Positions 1 to 9,447 of a stretch of 64,000 nucleotides of DNA are shown piece after piece. The position numbers and the translations under genes are program-made. The notes beneath the pieces were generated by a model. That model had not been told where the DNA came from and made no database searches. It was given only the letters and a program-made list of their open reading frames with translations. The stretch comes from Azospirillum humicireducens (GTDB lineage: Bacteria; Pseudomonadota; Alphaproteobacteria; Azospirillales; Azospirillaceae): assembly GCF_001639105.2 (NCBI RefSeq), contig NZ_CP015285.1:426501-490500 (forward strand). The letters run 5' to 3'. Numbering within the stretch: the first letter of the stretch is position 1; the number at the start of each line of letters is the position of its first letter.

Positions 1-179
1 CGCGCGATGCGGTCGAGAAGCTGTTGAGCGACCCACTCTGAAATGCGCTGCGAGGAGGAGGGGACGTGAGCGCTGTCGTCGGTGCCCGGCACGGGAGGTT
101 CCCCTTCGATCGGAAAGCGGTTTATCGGCAGTTGGTAATACCGGTAGCGGTCCCGGCGGGCCGGGTCAATGGTCGACAG
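1..179 (-). CDS. possible partial hypothetical protein (left edge)
   Basis: A reverse-strand frame is open from near position 230 to the left edge. It has protein-like composition and GC-rich third positions, with a readable stretch DRYRYYQLPINRFPIEG followed by an Arg/Leu-rich helix-like segment. No ATG, GTG or TTG lies where the good sequence begins; CTG at 179 or ATT at 170 would be non-standard starts. A competing reading is the forward frame ending in a stop at 39-41 (…VEKLLSDPL), the tail of a gene entering from the left. I recognise neither. The rest of 180-250 shows nothing I can interpret. Confidence 0.25.
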   Translation of the reverse strand, partial: MSTIDPARRDRYRYYQLPINRFPIEGEPPVPGTDDSAHVPSSSQRISEWVAQQLLDRIA

Positions 180-250
180 AGTGCTTGCGGCGCCTTGCCC
201 GCGGGATGAAAAAACATCACGGGTACTGGGGAGTTACGGTCGGAGGAATG

Positions 251-1168
251 TCAGCGGCTGCCGCGCCGGGCGAGCAGAATGCCCATCAGGATCACGGCGG
301 CGCCCACGGCCTGCAGCGTCCCCAGCGGCTCGTCCAGCAGAATCCAGGCCAGGATTGCGGCTGCTGCCGGCTGCAGCAGCAGGCTGACGGACGAGAAGGA
401 GGCAGGAAGATGGGCCAGGGCGTAGGCGATCAGGCTCTGTCCGCCAGCATGGCTGAACAGCGCAAGCCCGATCAGAACCAGCCAGCCGGCGGCGCTTCCT
501 GGCAGCATCGCCTCGCCGCCATAAAGACCCAGCGGCAGAAGCACGGCCGCGGTGATGGCGCCGCTCCAGGTCATGATGGTGGCCGTGGAGAACTCGGCGC
601 GCAGATGTCCGACCGACAGGATGTATCCGCCATAGAAAACTGCGGTCAGCAGACCCAGCGCGTCGCCGAACAGATGCTCGGGGCTCAGTTGAAAGCTCTG
701 CCCCATCAGAACGATGGCTCCGCCCAGCGCGAGCAGCATGCCCAGGACGAAGCGGCCGGTGATGCGTTCCTTGAACAGGAACCAGGCGACAGGTGCGACG
801 AACAGCGGCGCGAAGTTGGCCAGCAGTGTGGCGTTGGCGACGGAGGTGTATCGGATTGACGTGTGCCAGACCGCGAGGTCTCCGGCAAAGCAGAGGCCCG
901 CCATGGACAGTCGGCCGTAATCGGCGAGGGAGGAAGGGCGCCGACTGCTTCGGCCGGTCCTCGTCCGCGACTCGCCGATCATCCACAGCGTCAGCACCGG
1001 GGTCGCCAGGGCCATCCGCCAGAAGCCGATTGCGACCGGCCCGACATCGGACAGGCGGACGAAGATGGGGGCGAAGGCGATGCCGAGCGCGCCCAGCAGC
1101 AAGGCGATCAGGGCGACGCGTTGCGTCCGGGAAGCATGGTCGATGGGGATGGCACTGGCGTCTGGCAT
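251..1168 (-). CDS. EamA/DMT-superfamily transporter
   Basis: This 305-residue inner-membrane protein consists almost entirely of hydrophobic segments, about ten by eye, arranged as two EamA repeats. The N-terminal repeat contains the typical FAPIFVRLSDVGPVAIGFWR stretch, and the second ends with PLGTLQAVGAAVILMGILL. Members of this drug/metabolite transporter family usually export small metabolites or amino acids, but the substrate cannot be read from sequence. Length matches the family (about 290-310). The gene stands alone and divides from the lipoprotein gene upstream by about 115 bases. The start ATG at 1168 is preceded by no strong ribosome site. Confidence 0.85.
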   Translation of the reverse strand: MPDASAIPIDHASRTQRVALIALLLGALGIAFAPIFVRLSDVGPVAIGFWRMALATPVLTLWMIGESRTRTGRSSRRPSSLADYGRLSMAGLCFAGDLAVWHTSIRYTSVANATLLANFAPLFVAPVAWFLFKERITGRFVLGMLLALGGAIVLMGQSFQLSPEHLFGDALGLLTAVFYGGYILSVGHLRAEFSTATIMTWSGAITAAVLLPLGLYGGEAMLPGSAAGWLVLIGLALFSHAGGQSLIAYALAHLPASFSSVSLLLQPAAAAILAWILLDEPLGTLQAVGAAVILMGILLARRGSR

Positions 1169-1283
1169 AGAGGCGCTTATATCGGGCGCGGATTTGCCAA
1201 GCCAGCCGGACGCGCGTCATGGCTGCCGTGCGCGTCCGGGTTTCTCCTTTACGGTGTCCGGCCCAATGCGGAGCCCGAGGGCG

Positions 1284-1979
1284 TCAGCGTGGGCGGATGC
1301 GGCGCAGCGATACTGATTCGTCGTCTTCCGATCCGAAATCGTCATAGTGGATCGGGCAGCGGCCATCGTTGCGCGGCCGGTCCTTCACGGTTGCGGGATA
1401 CCAGTCGCCCTGCCACTCGACCTCCACCCGCATGCCAGGCTGGCACAGCGACGCGCCGGCCGGATAGCCGCCCGCGGACGATGCAGGGGATTGAATTTGT
1501 GACTGGGCGGCGCCCTGCGGCATCGGGCTCAGCATCGGTGCCGCGGTCGGGGCCGGCTTGGGCTTTTCCTGGTCGCAGAATGCGGTGCAGACGGTCCGGG
1601 CGATCACCTGACCGCCGCAGCTGCCGCCGAAGCAGTCGCGATAGTCCGCCTCGCAGCGCGCTTCACAGCTGCTGTTGCCGCAGGAGTAGGAACGGTCGAA
1701 ATCGCTGACCGACTTCTTGATCGGTTTCTTTTCCGCCTGCTGTCGGTTGACGTAGGCCTGATACTCGTAGAGCGCCCGCGACCGTGCCTCGTTCACGCAT
1801 GCCTGCTGGTTCATGCCGCAGTTCTGGCGGCAGAAATTGCGGTTCTGCTGGCACTGGTTGACGCACAGCCGTCCTTCCGCCGAACTGGGCGGGATCAGGC
1901 TGTACTGGGTTTCATAGACGGGACCGCAAGCGCTGAGCAGCGCGAGCACGGCAAGGCAAAGTGTGAGCAGGCGAAGCAT
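1284..1979 (-). CDS. Cys-rich lipoprotein with C-terminal Tudor/Agenet-like domain
   Basis: The start at 1979 is chosen because it gives a clean lipoprotein signal peptide (MLRLLTLCLAVLALLSACG, lipobox LSAC); the frame is open further upstream but that part is not protein-like. The mature 231-residue product has a first half full of paired cysteines (LCVNQCQQNRNFCRQNC, then CGNSSCEARCEADYRDC), suggesting disulphides in the periplasm. A Pro/Ala/Gln linker follows, then a C-terminal block GMRVEVEWQGDWYPATVKD ending YDDFGSEDDESVSLRRIRP, which has the look of a Tudor/Agenet fold. Function unknown. It is transcribed away from the amidohydrolase gene on the other strand. Confidence 0.7.
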   Translation of the reverse strand: MLRLLTLCLAVLALLSACGPVYETQYSLIPPSSAEGRLCVNQCQQNRNFCRQNCGMNQQACVNEARSRALYEYQAYVNRQQAEKKPIKKSVSDFDRSYSCGNSSCEARCEADYRDCFGGSCGGQVIARTVCTAFCDQEKPKPAPTAAPMLSPMPQGAAQSQIQSPASSAGGYPAGASLCQPGMRVEVEWQGDWYPATVKDRPRNDGRCPIHYDDFGSEDDESVSLRRIRPR

Positions 1980-2098
1980 GCGGGATGTCTTCCGGGTGGG
2001 TTCGCGCGGAAAGGGAAATGGAGCGTAGCAGCTTGCCGCTCGGGCTACCACCTTCGGCCGCGCTTCCGCCCGACATGGCGGTTGCGTTAGTGTGGCGT

Positions 2099-3001
2099 AT
2101 GGTTGACTCCATTCCTCAAGATTCTTCGCGCCAGCCCGGCCGATCCCAGGACGGGCCGCCCGAACACCGCCAGCCGGTCACCGCGCCTGCGCCCGCCCCG
2201 CGAATGGCCGCTCCGCTGCTGGATCCCGATGATCCTGCGCCGGCGACCACGCTCAACCCCGATGCGGCCGGACCGTTGCTGCTGGTGTGCGACCATGCGT
2301 CGCGCGCCATTCCCAGGGTGCTGGGCGATCTCGGCCTGCCGGAGGAACAGCTCTGCCGCCACATCGCCTACGACATCGGCGCGGCGGAGGTGACGCGGCG
2401 GCTGGCGGCAAGGTTCGGCGCAACGGCGGTGCTGTCCGGCTTCTCCCGGCTGGTGATCGACCCCAACCGGGCTTTGGAGGATCCGACCGCGATCCCGGTG
2501 GTCAGCGACGATGTGGTGATCCCCGGCAACCGTGCGTTGGACGCCGCCGAACAGGCCCGGCGGGTGGAGGCGCTTTTCCACCCCTACCATGCGGCGGTGG
2601 CGGCGGCGCTGTCGGTCATCCGCGCGCGCGGGGAGGTGCCGGTGATGGTGTCGGTCCACAGCTTCACTCCCGCCATGCGCGGCGTGGCGCGGCCCTGGCA
2701 TATCGGCGTGCTGTGGGACAACGACCCGCGCCTGCCGGTGCCGCTGATCGAGTCGCTGAAGGCGGACGGGCGCTGGTGCGTCGGCGACAACCAGCCCTAT
2801 TCCGGCCGCGGCACGCTGGGCGGCACGGTGGAGACCCACGCGACACCTGCCGGCTATCCCAACGTCCTGCTGGAGGTCCGGCAGGATCTGATCGCGACGC
2901 CGGAGGGTGCCGATCTGTGGGCGCAGGTGATCGGCGACGCGCTGGAACCTCTGCTGGCCCTGCCGTCGCTGGCGACCATCCACCATTATCCGCGGGCCTG
3001 A
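2099..3001 (+). CDS. N-formylglutamate amidohydrolase family protein
   Basis: The product matches the N-formylglutamate amidohydrolase family: LLLVCDHASRAIP near the N terminus (His of the metal site), LSGFSRLVIDPNR, a central VPVMVSVHSFTPAM and a C-terminal PNVLLEVRQDLI. The family cleaves N-formyl (or N-acyl) glutamate and related compounds in the cytoplasm. The start is uncertain: ATG at 2099 or ATG at 2204 both precede the conserved core, and no good ribosome site marks either. Seven bases separate it from the YbdK-type ligase gene, so the two are probably co-transcribed. A second, distinct family member lies at 26.5 kb and looks more like histidine-pathway HutG. Confidence 0.82.
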   Translation: MVDSIPQDSSRQPGRSQDGPPEHRQPVTAPAPAPRMAAPLLDPDDPAPATTLNPDAAGPLLLVCDHASRAIPRVLGDLGLPEEQLCRHIAYDIGAAEVTRRLAARFGATAVLSGFSRLVIDPNRALEDPTAIPVVSDDVVIPGNRALDAAEQARRVEALFHPYHAAVAAALSVIRARGEVPVMVSVHSFTPAMRGVARPWHIGVLWDNDPRLPVPLIESLKADGRWCVGDNQPYSGRGTLGGTVETHATPAGYPNVLLEVRQDLIATPEGADLWAQVIGDALEPLLALPSLATIHHYPRA

Positions 3002-3008
3002 ACACCAG

Positions 3009-4172
3009 ATGGAAGCCGCCGTGACCGAACCGTCCTTCACCATGGGCCTGGAAGAAGAGTATCTGCTGGTGGACCGAGGCACGCGCGACATCGTGCAGAG
3101 TCCGCCGGACGAGATGCTGGAGGCCTGTCAGGAGCAGGCGCCCGGCCGCATCCACCCGGAATTCCTGCGCTGCCAGATCGAGGTCGGCACCCCGGTCTGC
3201 AAGACGCTGGCCGAGGCGCGGGCCGAGTTGGCAGCCCTGCGCGCCACCGTTGCCGGGGTGGCAGACCGTTACGGGCTGGCGCCGATCGCCGCCTCGACCC
3301 ATCCCTTCGCTGCGTGGGAGCCGCAGAAGCACACCAACCGCGACCGCTACAACATGCTGGCGCGGGATTTGGGTGCACCGGCCCGGCGGCTGATGATCTG
3401 CGGCATGCATGTCCATATCGGGATCGAGGACGACGACCTGCGCATCGACCTGATGAATCAGGTCCGTTATTTCCTGCCCCATCTGCTGGCGCTGTCGACT
3501 TCCTCGCCCTTCTGGCGCGGGCGCGACATGGAGCGCCGGTCCTACCGGCTCAGCGTCTGGCACGAACTGCCGCGCACCGGCATGCCCGCCGGCTTCCAGA
3601 GTTATGGCGAGTATCAGAGCCATGTCGCGGTGCTGGTGAATGCAGGCGTGATCGAGGATGCCAGCAAGCTGTGGTGGGACATCCGCCCGTCCTCGCGCTT
3701 TCCCACGCTGGAGATGCGCATCACCGACATCTGCACCCGGCTGGACGATGCGGTCACGGTGGCGGCGCTGTACCGCTGCCTGCTGCGCATGCTGTGGCGG
3801 TTGAAGCTGCGCAACGTCACCTGGCGGCCCTACAAGAACCTGCTGATCGAGGAGAACCGTTGGCGCGCACAGCGCTACGGTCTGGACAGCGGGCTGGTCG
3901 ATTTCGGCCAGGGCCGCATCGTGCCCTATGCCGACCTGCTGGACGAGATCATTGATCTGACCCGCGAGGACGCCCTGCATTTCGGCTGCACCGCCGAGGT
4001 CGAGCGGGCGCGCGAGATCGTTGCCCGTGGCACCAGCGCCCATCGGCAGATCGCGATCTTCCAGGAGGCGCTCGCTGGCGGCGCAAGTGAGGACGAGGCG
4101 CTGCGCCGGGTTGTGGACTGGCTGGTGGAGGAGACGATGGTGGGGGTGGCCGCCGAAGGGCCGACCGCTTGA
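3009..4172 (+). CDS. YbdK-type carboxylate-amine ligase (GCS2 family)
   Basis: This 387-residue protein opens with the family signature TMGLEEEYLLVD and carries ICGMHVHIGIED and PTLEMRITDICTRLDDA, hallmarks of the glutamate-cysteine ligase family 2 (YbdK/Gcs2). YbdK proteins have weak ATP-dependent gamma-glutamylcysteine ligase activity in vitro; their real substrate is unresolved. Length is typical (about 370-390). The gene follows the N-formylglutamate amidohydrolase by seven bases, which suggests they act on related glutamyl or carboxylate compounds. About 180 bases separate it from the trans-sulfuration gene downstream, with a terminator-like hairpin at 4296-4328. Confidence 0.85.
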   Translation: MEAAVTEPSFTMGLEEEYLLVDRGTRDIVQSPPDEMLEACQEQAPGRIHPEFLRCQIEVGTPVCKTLAEARAELAALRATVAGVADRYGLAPIAASTHPFAAWEPQKHTNRDRYNMLARDLGAPARRLMICGMHVHIGIEDDDLRIDLMNQVRYFLPHLLALSTSSPFWRGRDMERRSYRLSVWHELPRTGMPAGFQSYGEYQSHVAVLVNAGVIEDASKLWWDIRPSSRFPTLEMRITDICTRLDDAVTVAALYRCLLRMLWRLKLRNVTWRPYKNLLIEENRWRAQRYGLDSGLVDFGQGRIVPYADLLDEIIDLTREDALHFGCTAEVERAREIVARGTSAHRQIAIFQEALAGGASEDEALRRVVDWLVEETMVGVAAEGPTA

Positions 4173-4295
4173 CCCCCGGCACCCCGGCTCTCCAACCAGC
4201 TTGACGCGCGCGTCATGTCTCCATACGCTTCCGCACATTCGATGCCGCTGGAATGCGGGTTGAACAGGGCTGGCAAATAATAAGCTGACAAGCAG

Positions 4296-4328
4296 AGAGG
4301 GCCGCTCAACCATTGGCGGCCCTCTTTC
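4296..4328 (+). terminator. terminator-like hairpin in the leader of the trans-sulfuration gene
   Basis: A perfect 10-bp stem (AGAGGGCCGC pairing with GCGGCCCTCT) with a ten-base loop is followed by three T. It sits 22 bases before the start of the PLP enzyme gene at 4351. It could end transcription from the amidohydrolase-ligase pair, or act as an attenuator for the downstream gene. A second imperfect stem (CATTC / GAATG with flanking CCG / CGG) lies just upstream at about 4232-4260. Confidence 0.6.
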
Positions 4329-4350
4329 CAATCCGAGGGGAGGGAGGAGC

Positions 4351-5676
4351 ATGGCCGGCGCCAAGTTCCTGAAGTTCGATACGCAGACTCTGCATGCGGG
4401 GCAGCGGCCCGATCCGGCGACCGGGGCGCGCGCGGTTCCGATCCACCTGACCTCCTCCTACGTCTTCAGCGACGTCGATCAGGCGGCGGCCCTGTTCAAC
4501 CTGGAACGGCCAGGGCACATCTATTCACGCATCTCCAACCCCACCGTCGCGGTTCTGGAGGAACGGCTGGCGACGCTGGAGGGCGGGGTGGGCGCCGTCT
4601 GCACCGCCAGCGGTCAGGCCGCCATGACGCTGGCGATCATGACGCTGATGGGGGCGGGCGGGCATATCGTCGCCTCCTCCTCGATCTATGGCGGCAGCCG
4701 CAATCTGTTGGCCTACACGCTGCCGCGATTCGGCATCACCACGACCTTCGTTCATCCGCGCGACCTCGACGGCATCCGCGCGGCGATCCGGCCGGAGACC
4801 CGGCTGGTCTTCGGCGAGGTGCTGGGCAATCCGGGGCTCGAGGTGCTGGACGTGCCGAAGGTCGCGGCCATCGCGCACGAGGCCGGCATCCCGCTGATGA
4901 TCGATTCGACCTTCACCACCCCCTATCTCTGCCGTCCGTTCGAGCATGGCGCCGATATCGTCATGCATTCCTGCACCAAGTGGCTGAGCGGGCACGGCAC
5001 CGCCATCGGCGGCGTGGTGATCGACGGCGGTCGCTTCGATTGGGAGGCCTCGGGCAAATTCCCGACCCTGACCGAGCCCTATGCCGGCTATCACGGCATC
5101 GATTTCGCCGAGGAATATGGCCCGGCCGCCTTCATCGCCCGCGCCCGCGCCGAGGGACTGCGCGATTTCGGCGCCTGCATGAGCCCGATGAACGCCTTCC
5201 AGATCCTGCAGGGGGTGGAAACGCTGCCGTTGCGGATGAAGTGCCACATCCACAACGCCCGCAAGGTCGTCTGCTTCCTGGAAGGGGAGCTGAATGTCGA
5301 GAAGGGTGCCGTCGCCTGGGTTTCCTACCCGGAACTGGTGGACCATCCCGACCATGCGCTGGCTTCCCGGCTGCTGCCGCACGGCGCCGGCTCCATCATT
5401 TCCTTCGGCATCCGCGGCAGTGGGGCGGGCGGCAGCCGCGAGGCCGGGCGCCGCTTCATCGAGTCGCTGACCCTGTTCTCGCACCTCGCCAATGTCGGCG
5501 ACGCCAAGTCTCTGGTCATCCATCCCGCCAGCACCACCCACGCCCAACTCGATGCGGAGGCGCTCGCCGCCGCCGGGGTGGGGGAGGACATGATCCGTCT
5601 GTCCATCGGGCTGGAGGACTGTGACGACCTGATCGACGACCTGAAGCAGGCGCTGCGCGCCGCCACCAAGGGCTGA
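4351..5676 (+). CDS. metY: O-acetylhomoserine sulfhydrylase-type PLP enzyme (Cys/Met metabolism)
   Basis: The 441-residue protein belongs to the Cys/Met metabolism PLP family. It has YSRISNPTVAVLEERLATLE (PLP-phosphate binding), TASGQAAMTLAIM, LMIDSTFTTPYL and the PLP lysine in HSCTKWLSGHGT. The large size and an insert ending in LFSHLANVGDAKSLVIHP are typical of O-acetylhomoserine aminocarboxypropyltransferase (MetY), which makes homocysteine from O-acetylhomoserine and sulfide; methionine gamma-lyase is less likely. The start is supported by the ribosome site GGGAGGAGC just upstream. The leader contains a terminator-like hairpin (see 4296). Ten bases separate it from the alpha/beta hydrolase, probably co-transcribed. 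The exact donor substrate is inferred. Confidence 0.85.
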   Translation: MAGAKFLKFDTQTLHAGQRPDPATGARAVPIHLTSSYVFSDVDQAAALFNLERPGHIYSRISNPTVAVLEERLATLEGGVGAVCTASGQAAMTLAIMTLMGAGGHIVASSSIYGGSRNLLAYTLPRFGITTTFVHPRDLDGIRAAIRPETRLVFGEVLGNPGLEVLDVPKVAAIAHEAGIPLMIDSTFTTPYLCRPFEHGADIVMHSCTKWLSGHGTAIGGVVIDGGRFDWEASGKFPTLTEPYAGYHGIDFAEEYGPAAFIARARAEGLRDFGACMSPMNAFQILQGVETLPLRMKCHIHNARKVVCFLEGELNVEKGAVAWVSYPELVDHPDHALASRLLPHGAGSIISFGIRGSGAGGSREAGRRFIESLTLFSHLANVGDAKSLVIHPASTTHAQLDAEALAAAGVGEDMIRLSIGLEDCDDLIDDLKQALRAATKG

Positions 5677-5686
5677 GGGCCGCGCC

Positions 5687-6502
5687 ATGCAGTTGACCGT
5701 CAACGGAACCCCCGTCTTCGTCCACACCGGCGGCCGGGAGGTCGATCCCGCGCGGCCGGCCGTCGTGCTGATCCACGGCGCCGGCATGGACCACAGCGTG
5801 TGGAGCCTGCAAAGCCGCTATCTCGCTCACCATGGCCGCTCGGTGCTGGCGGTCGATCTGCCGGGCCACGGCCGGTCCGGCGGGGAACCGCTGGGCAGCA
5901 TCGCCGCCATCGCCGACTGGGTGATCGCCCTGCTGGACGCCGCCGGGCTGGAACGGGCGGTGCTGATCGGCCATTCGATGGGTGCGCTTGTGGCCCTGGA
6001 CGCTGCCGCCCGTCATGGCGCGCGGGTGGAGGCGGTGGCGCTGCTGGGCGTGGCGGAGCGCATGCCGGTGCACCCGGACCTGCTGGCTGCCGCCCATGCC
6101 GGCGAACAGTCGGCCATTGAGATGGTGATCGGCTGGGGCCATGGGCCGCGCGGCCATGGCGGCGCCCAGGGCGGCAGTTGCCCGACCCCTGGCCTTGCGC
6201 TGATCCCCGGCGGTCGCCGGCTCATGGCATCGGTGCGGCCGGGCGTGCTGGGGGCCGATCTTGCGGCCTGCAATGAGTATGGGCAGGGGGCGGAGGCCGC
6301 CGCGTCGGTCGCCTGCCCCTCTCTGTTCCTGCTGGGCGCGCTGGACAAGATGACGCCGGCCAAGGCAGGACGCGCTCTGGCCGCCTGCGTCAAATCCTCG
6401 CAGGTCGTCGTCCTGCCGCAGACCGGGCATATGGTGATGACCGAGGCGCCCGATGCAGTGCTTGATTCGTTGACCTCTTTCCTGTCCTTGCGGCGGGGGT
6501 GA
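5687..6502 (+). CDS. alpha/beta-fold hydrolase
   Basis: This 271-residue protein has the alpha/beta hydrolase layout: oxyanion motif VVLIHGAGMDHSVW at about residue 25, LAVDLPGHGRSGG, the nucleophile elbow GHSMGA (Ser within LIGHSMGALVALDAA), an acid in LGALDKMTPA and the catalytic His in LPQTGHMVMTEAP. The substrate is unknown; it could be an ester, thioester or C-C bond. It begins ten bases after the trans-sulfuration enzyme gene, so it may be co-expressed and deal with a product of that pathway, but that is inference. A Gly/His-rich insert (GHGPRGHGGAQGG) precedes the lid region. Confidence 0.85.
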   Translation: MQLTVNGTPVFVHTGGREVDPARPAVVLIHGAGMDHSVWSLQSRYLAHHGRSVLAVDLPGHGRSGGEPLGSIAAIADWVIALLDAAGLERAVLIGHSMGALVALDAAARHGARVEAVALLGVAERMPVHPDLLAAAHAGEQSAIEMVIGWGHGPRGHGGAQGGSCPTPGLALIPGGRRLMASVRPGVLGADLAACNEYGQGAEAAASVACPSLFLLGALDKMTPAKAGRALAACVKSSQVVVLPQTGHMVMTEAPDAVLDSLTSFLSLRRG

Positions 6503-6663
6503 CAGTTTCAGTGGTGAAATCGTCAGGGGCGGACCTGATTTTTTCTGACATCACCTGTTAACGGTTGACAGCCTACGCTGTCCGGCAAGGTCGGATTGCT
6601 GTGCCGAACCGAAAAGGGCGGCAATCCGGCCGGAACTCTTTTTGCCGGTTCGGAGGTGTCATC

Positions 6664-8565
6664 TTGCAGGCAGGCGAACGGTTGGTCGGCGTCCCGTGCC
6701 GCCTGTCGGACGGAGCGGTTGCGGTGCTGTCGACGGACGGTCGCATCCTCAGGGTCGGCCAAGCGGCGGCGGAGATGCTGGGGCACGCGCCACAGGCGCT
6801 CACCGGCACCATGCTGGACCTGCATGTTCATCCCGGGGATCTGCAGGAGGCGCAGCAGCGGCTTCGCATCCGGGCCGCCGCTCCGGCCGGAAGCAGCGGC
6901 CGCACCATCTTCCGGCTCCGCCATGCCGATGGCGGCTGGCGCTGGCTGGAGGTGACCGTCCGCAACGAACTGGACGAGCCGGAGATTGGCGGGCTGGTCC
7001 TGACCTTCCGCGACGTCAATGACGCCATCGCCCTGTCGGAGCGGCTGCGCGCCAGCGAGGCGCGCTATCGCACACTGGCGGAGGCGGCGCCGGTCGGCAT
7101 CCTTCAGGCCGATGCAGCCGGTCAGGTGCTGTTCGCCAACGCCCGTCTTTCCGCCATCACCGGGGTGGAGCCCGACCGGCTGCTCGGCGACGGCTGGCTC
7201 CGTGCGGTCCATCCCGACGACCGGGCGCGGGTGGTGTCGGAATGGCGGACCGAGCCGGGCCGGGATCCGCAGTCCACCGATTTCCGCTTCCACGATCCGG
7301 AGGGGACGGGCGCCGACCGCCGGGTGATGTGCCAGCGCATCCTGATGGAGGATGGCGGCATCATCGCCACCATCACCGATGTCAGCGAATATCTGCACAC
7401 CGCCAACGCCCTGCGCCTGTCGGAGGCGCGCACCGAAGCGATCCTCGATACGGTCGCCGAGGCCATCCTCACCGTGGATGAGGCCGGCATCCTGCTCGGC
7501 TTCAACCGTGCGGCAGAGGCGATGTTCGGTGTTCCGGCCGGTGAGCTGCTGTGGCGCCCGCTCGACCGGCTGATCCCGCTGGCCCATCTGCGGGAGGAGG
7601 ACGGCATCCGGCTGGACTTCGAGCCCGGCCAGACAACCGCCCTGGTTGCCCGCGATCGTGCCGCCGAAGCGGAACGTGCCGATGGCACACGATTCCCAGT
7701 CGAATTGTCGGTCAGCGCCAGCGAGGTGGAGGGGCGGCGGATCTATACAGCCATCCTGCGCGATGTGACCGAACGGCGCCGGGCGGAAGCCGAACTGCTG
7801 GCGGCCAAGGATGCGGCCGAGGCGGCTGACCGCGCCAAATCGACCTTCATCGCCGCCATGAGTCATGAACTGCGCACCCCGCTGAACGCAGTGATCGGCT
7901 TTTCCCAGCTGCTGGAGGTGCGGACGGAGGCGGAGCCGGCGAGCGGTCGGGGGCAACAGCGCGATTGCATCGCCGCCATCAGGCAGGCCGGCGAGCAGCT
8001 GCTGGCCATCATCGACGATATCCTCGACATGGCGCGGGTCGAGGCCGGCGGACTGTCACTGGCCGAGGAGCCGGTCGACCTGTCGGCGCTCGCCGCCCAG
8101 GCCGTGGCCAACCTGGAGTTCCAGGCCAGCCACCGGAGCGTGACGGTCGAGGTGGTCGCCGACGGCGATCTGCCGCCGATACGGGGCGATGCGCGGCGCC
8201 TGCGCCAAGCGCTGGACAACCTGCTGTCCAACGCCATCAAGTTCAGCCATCCCCACGGCGTTGTGACGCTGACCATGGCGCCCGCCACCGATGGCTGGGT
8301 GGAACTGGCGGTGCGTGACCGTGGCATCGGCATGCGGGCGGACGACATCGCGACCGCCCTGACGCCCTTCGCGCAGGTCGATCAGAGCGCCACCCGCCGA
8401 TACGAGGGGATCGGCCTCGGCCTGCCGCTTGCGCTGCGTCTGGTGGAGGCGCATGGCGGCACCCTGACGCTGGAGGGCAAGCCCGATCAGGGCTGTACCG
8501 CAACCGTCCGGCTGCCGCCTGCGCGCGTCATGACCGTCGAGGACATGCTGGCCACGATGATGTGA
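6664..8565 (+). CDS. soluble PAS-domain sensor histidine kinase
   Basis: The frame is open from 6565, but the best start is TTG at 6664, preceded by a strong ribosome site (GGAGGTG, five-base gap); GTG at 6601 is the alternative. The 633-residue product has three PAS-like modules (around residues 20-120, 125-245, 255-385), each ending in a PAC-like [13 protein letters not shown] pattern. A short coiled coil, the HisKA box [18 protein letters not shown] (His about 401) and a HATPase domain ([24 protein letters not shown]) follow. No membrane segments are seen, so it senses a cytoplasmic cue such as redox state or a ligand. No response regulator gene is adjacent, making it an orphan kinase. Confidence 0.9.
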   Translation: MQAGERLVGVPCRLSDGAVAVLSTDGRILRVGQAAAEMLGHAPQALTGTMLDLHVHPGDLQEAQQRLRIRAAAPAGSSGRTIFRLRHADGGWRWLEVTVRNELDEPEIGGLVLTFRDVNDAIALSERLRASEARYRTLAEAAPVGILQADAAGQVLFANARLSAITGVEPDRLLGDGWLRAVHPDDRARVVSEWRTEPGRDPQSTDFRFHDPEGTGADRRVMCQRILMEDGGIIATITDVSEYLHTANALRLSEARTEAILDTVAEAILTVDEAGILLGFNRAAEAMFGVPAGELLWRPLDRLIPLAHLREEDGIRLDFEPGQTTALVARDRAAEAERADGTRFPVELSVSASEVEGRRIYTAILRDVTERRRAEAELLAAKDAAEAADRAKSTFIAAMSHELRTPLNAVIGFSQLLEVRTEAEPASGRGQQRDCIAAIRQAGEQLLAIIDDILDMARVEAGGLSLAEEPVDLSALAAQAVANLEFQASHRSVTVEVVADGDLPPIRGDARRLRQALDNLLSNAIKFSHPHGVVTLTMAPATDGWVELAVRDRGIGMRADDIATALTPFAQVDQSATRRYEGIGLGLPLALRLVEAHGGTLTLEGKPDQGCTATVRLPPARVMTVEDMLATMM

Positions 8566-8665
8566 TCGCCGAGACACCCGGTCTGGCCCGACCGGCCGGG
8601 ATGTGCCAAAAGCTGTCGCCATCCTTGCCCGCAATGGCGGGCGGCTTTGCAGAGGTGGGTGTGCG

Positions 8666-9406
8666 ATGGCGGAACCGGACAAGACGATGGGCGTTCCGAA
8701 GCAAGCCGTGGTGCTGGTCAGCGGCGGTCTCGATTCGACGACGGTGCTCGCCATCGCCAAAGCGGAGGGCTATCGCGTCAACGCCCTCAGCTTCCGCTAC
8801 GGCCAGCGCCATTCGGTGGAGCTGGAGGCGGCGCGCCGAGTGGTCGCGGCGATGGGGGTGGAGCGGCATGTGATCGCCGACATCGATCTGCGCGCCTTCG
8901 GCGGTTCTGCGCTCACCGACAGCATCGACGTCCCCAAGCATGACAGCGCCGCAGAGCTGGAGGCCGGACTGGAGCAGGGCATTCCCGTCACCTATGTGCC
9001 GGCGCGCAACACCGTCTTCCTGTCCTTCGCGCTGGCCTGGGCGGAAACGCTGGGGGCGTCCGACCTGTTCATCGGTGTCAACGCTCTGGATTATTCCGGC
9101 TATCCCGACTGCCGTCCGGACTATATCGCGGCCTTCGAAACCCTGGCCAATCTGGCCACCAAGGCCGGTGTGGAGGGGACGAGCCGGTTCAAGATCCACG
9201 CGCCGCTGATGACGCTGGACAAGGCCGCGATCGTCCGCCGCGGGCTGGAGCTTGGGGTGGATTACGGCCTCACCCACTCCTGCTACGATCCGACGCCGGA
9301 AGGGCTGTCCTGTGGAGCCTGCGACAGCTGCCTGTTGCGGCTGAAGGGCTTTGCCGAAGCCGGACTGAGTGACCCAATCCGTTACGATTCCGGAATGATA
9401 TCGTAA
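8666..9406 (+). CDS. queC: 7-cyano-7-deazaguanine synthase QueC
   Basis: QueC converts 7-carboxy-7-deazaguanine to preQ0 using ATP and ammonia, on the way to queuosine in tRNA. Evidence is the N-terminal PP-loop [33 protein letters not shown], and the C-terminal zinc site with four cysteines (HSCYDP … [12 protein letters not shown]). I chose ATG at 8666 (246 residues); the frame continues upstream to 8603, but that part is not conserved-looking. No other queuosine genes lie in the window. It is separated from the upstream kinase by 100 bases and faces the convergent tctC gene. Confidence 0.93.
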   Translation: MAEPDKTMGVPKQAVVLVSGGLDSTTVLAIAKAEGYRVNALSFRYGQRHSVELEAARRVVAAMGVERHVIADIDLRAFGGSALTDSIDVPKHDSAAELEAGLEQGIPVTYVPARNTVFLSFALAWAETLGASDLFIGVNALDYSGYPDCRPDYIAAFETLANLATKAGVEGTSRFKIHAPLMTLDKAAIVRRGLELGVDYGLTHSCYDPTPEGLSCGACDSCLLRLKGFAEAGLSDPIRYDSGMIS

Positions 9407-9447
9407 CGGAAACGATCATTCCGTATATGCTCATTATTTCTTGAGCA

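Noticed and set aside
2664..4364. A 566-codon reverse frame opposite the YbdK-type gene
   Set aside because: Composition is that of an antisense frame (Gln, His, Arg, Ala rich) and the forward frame carries clear family motifs.
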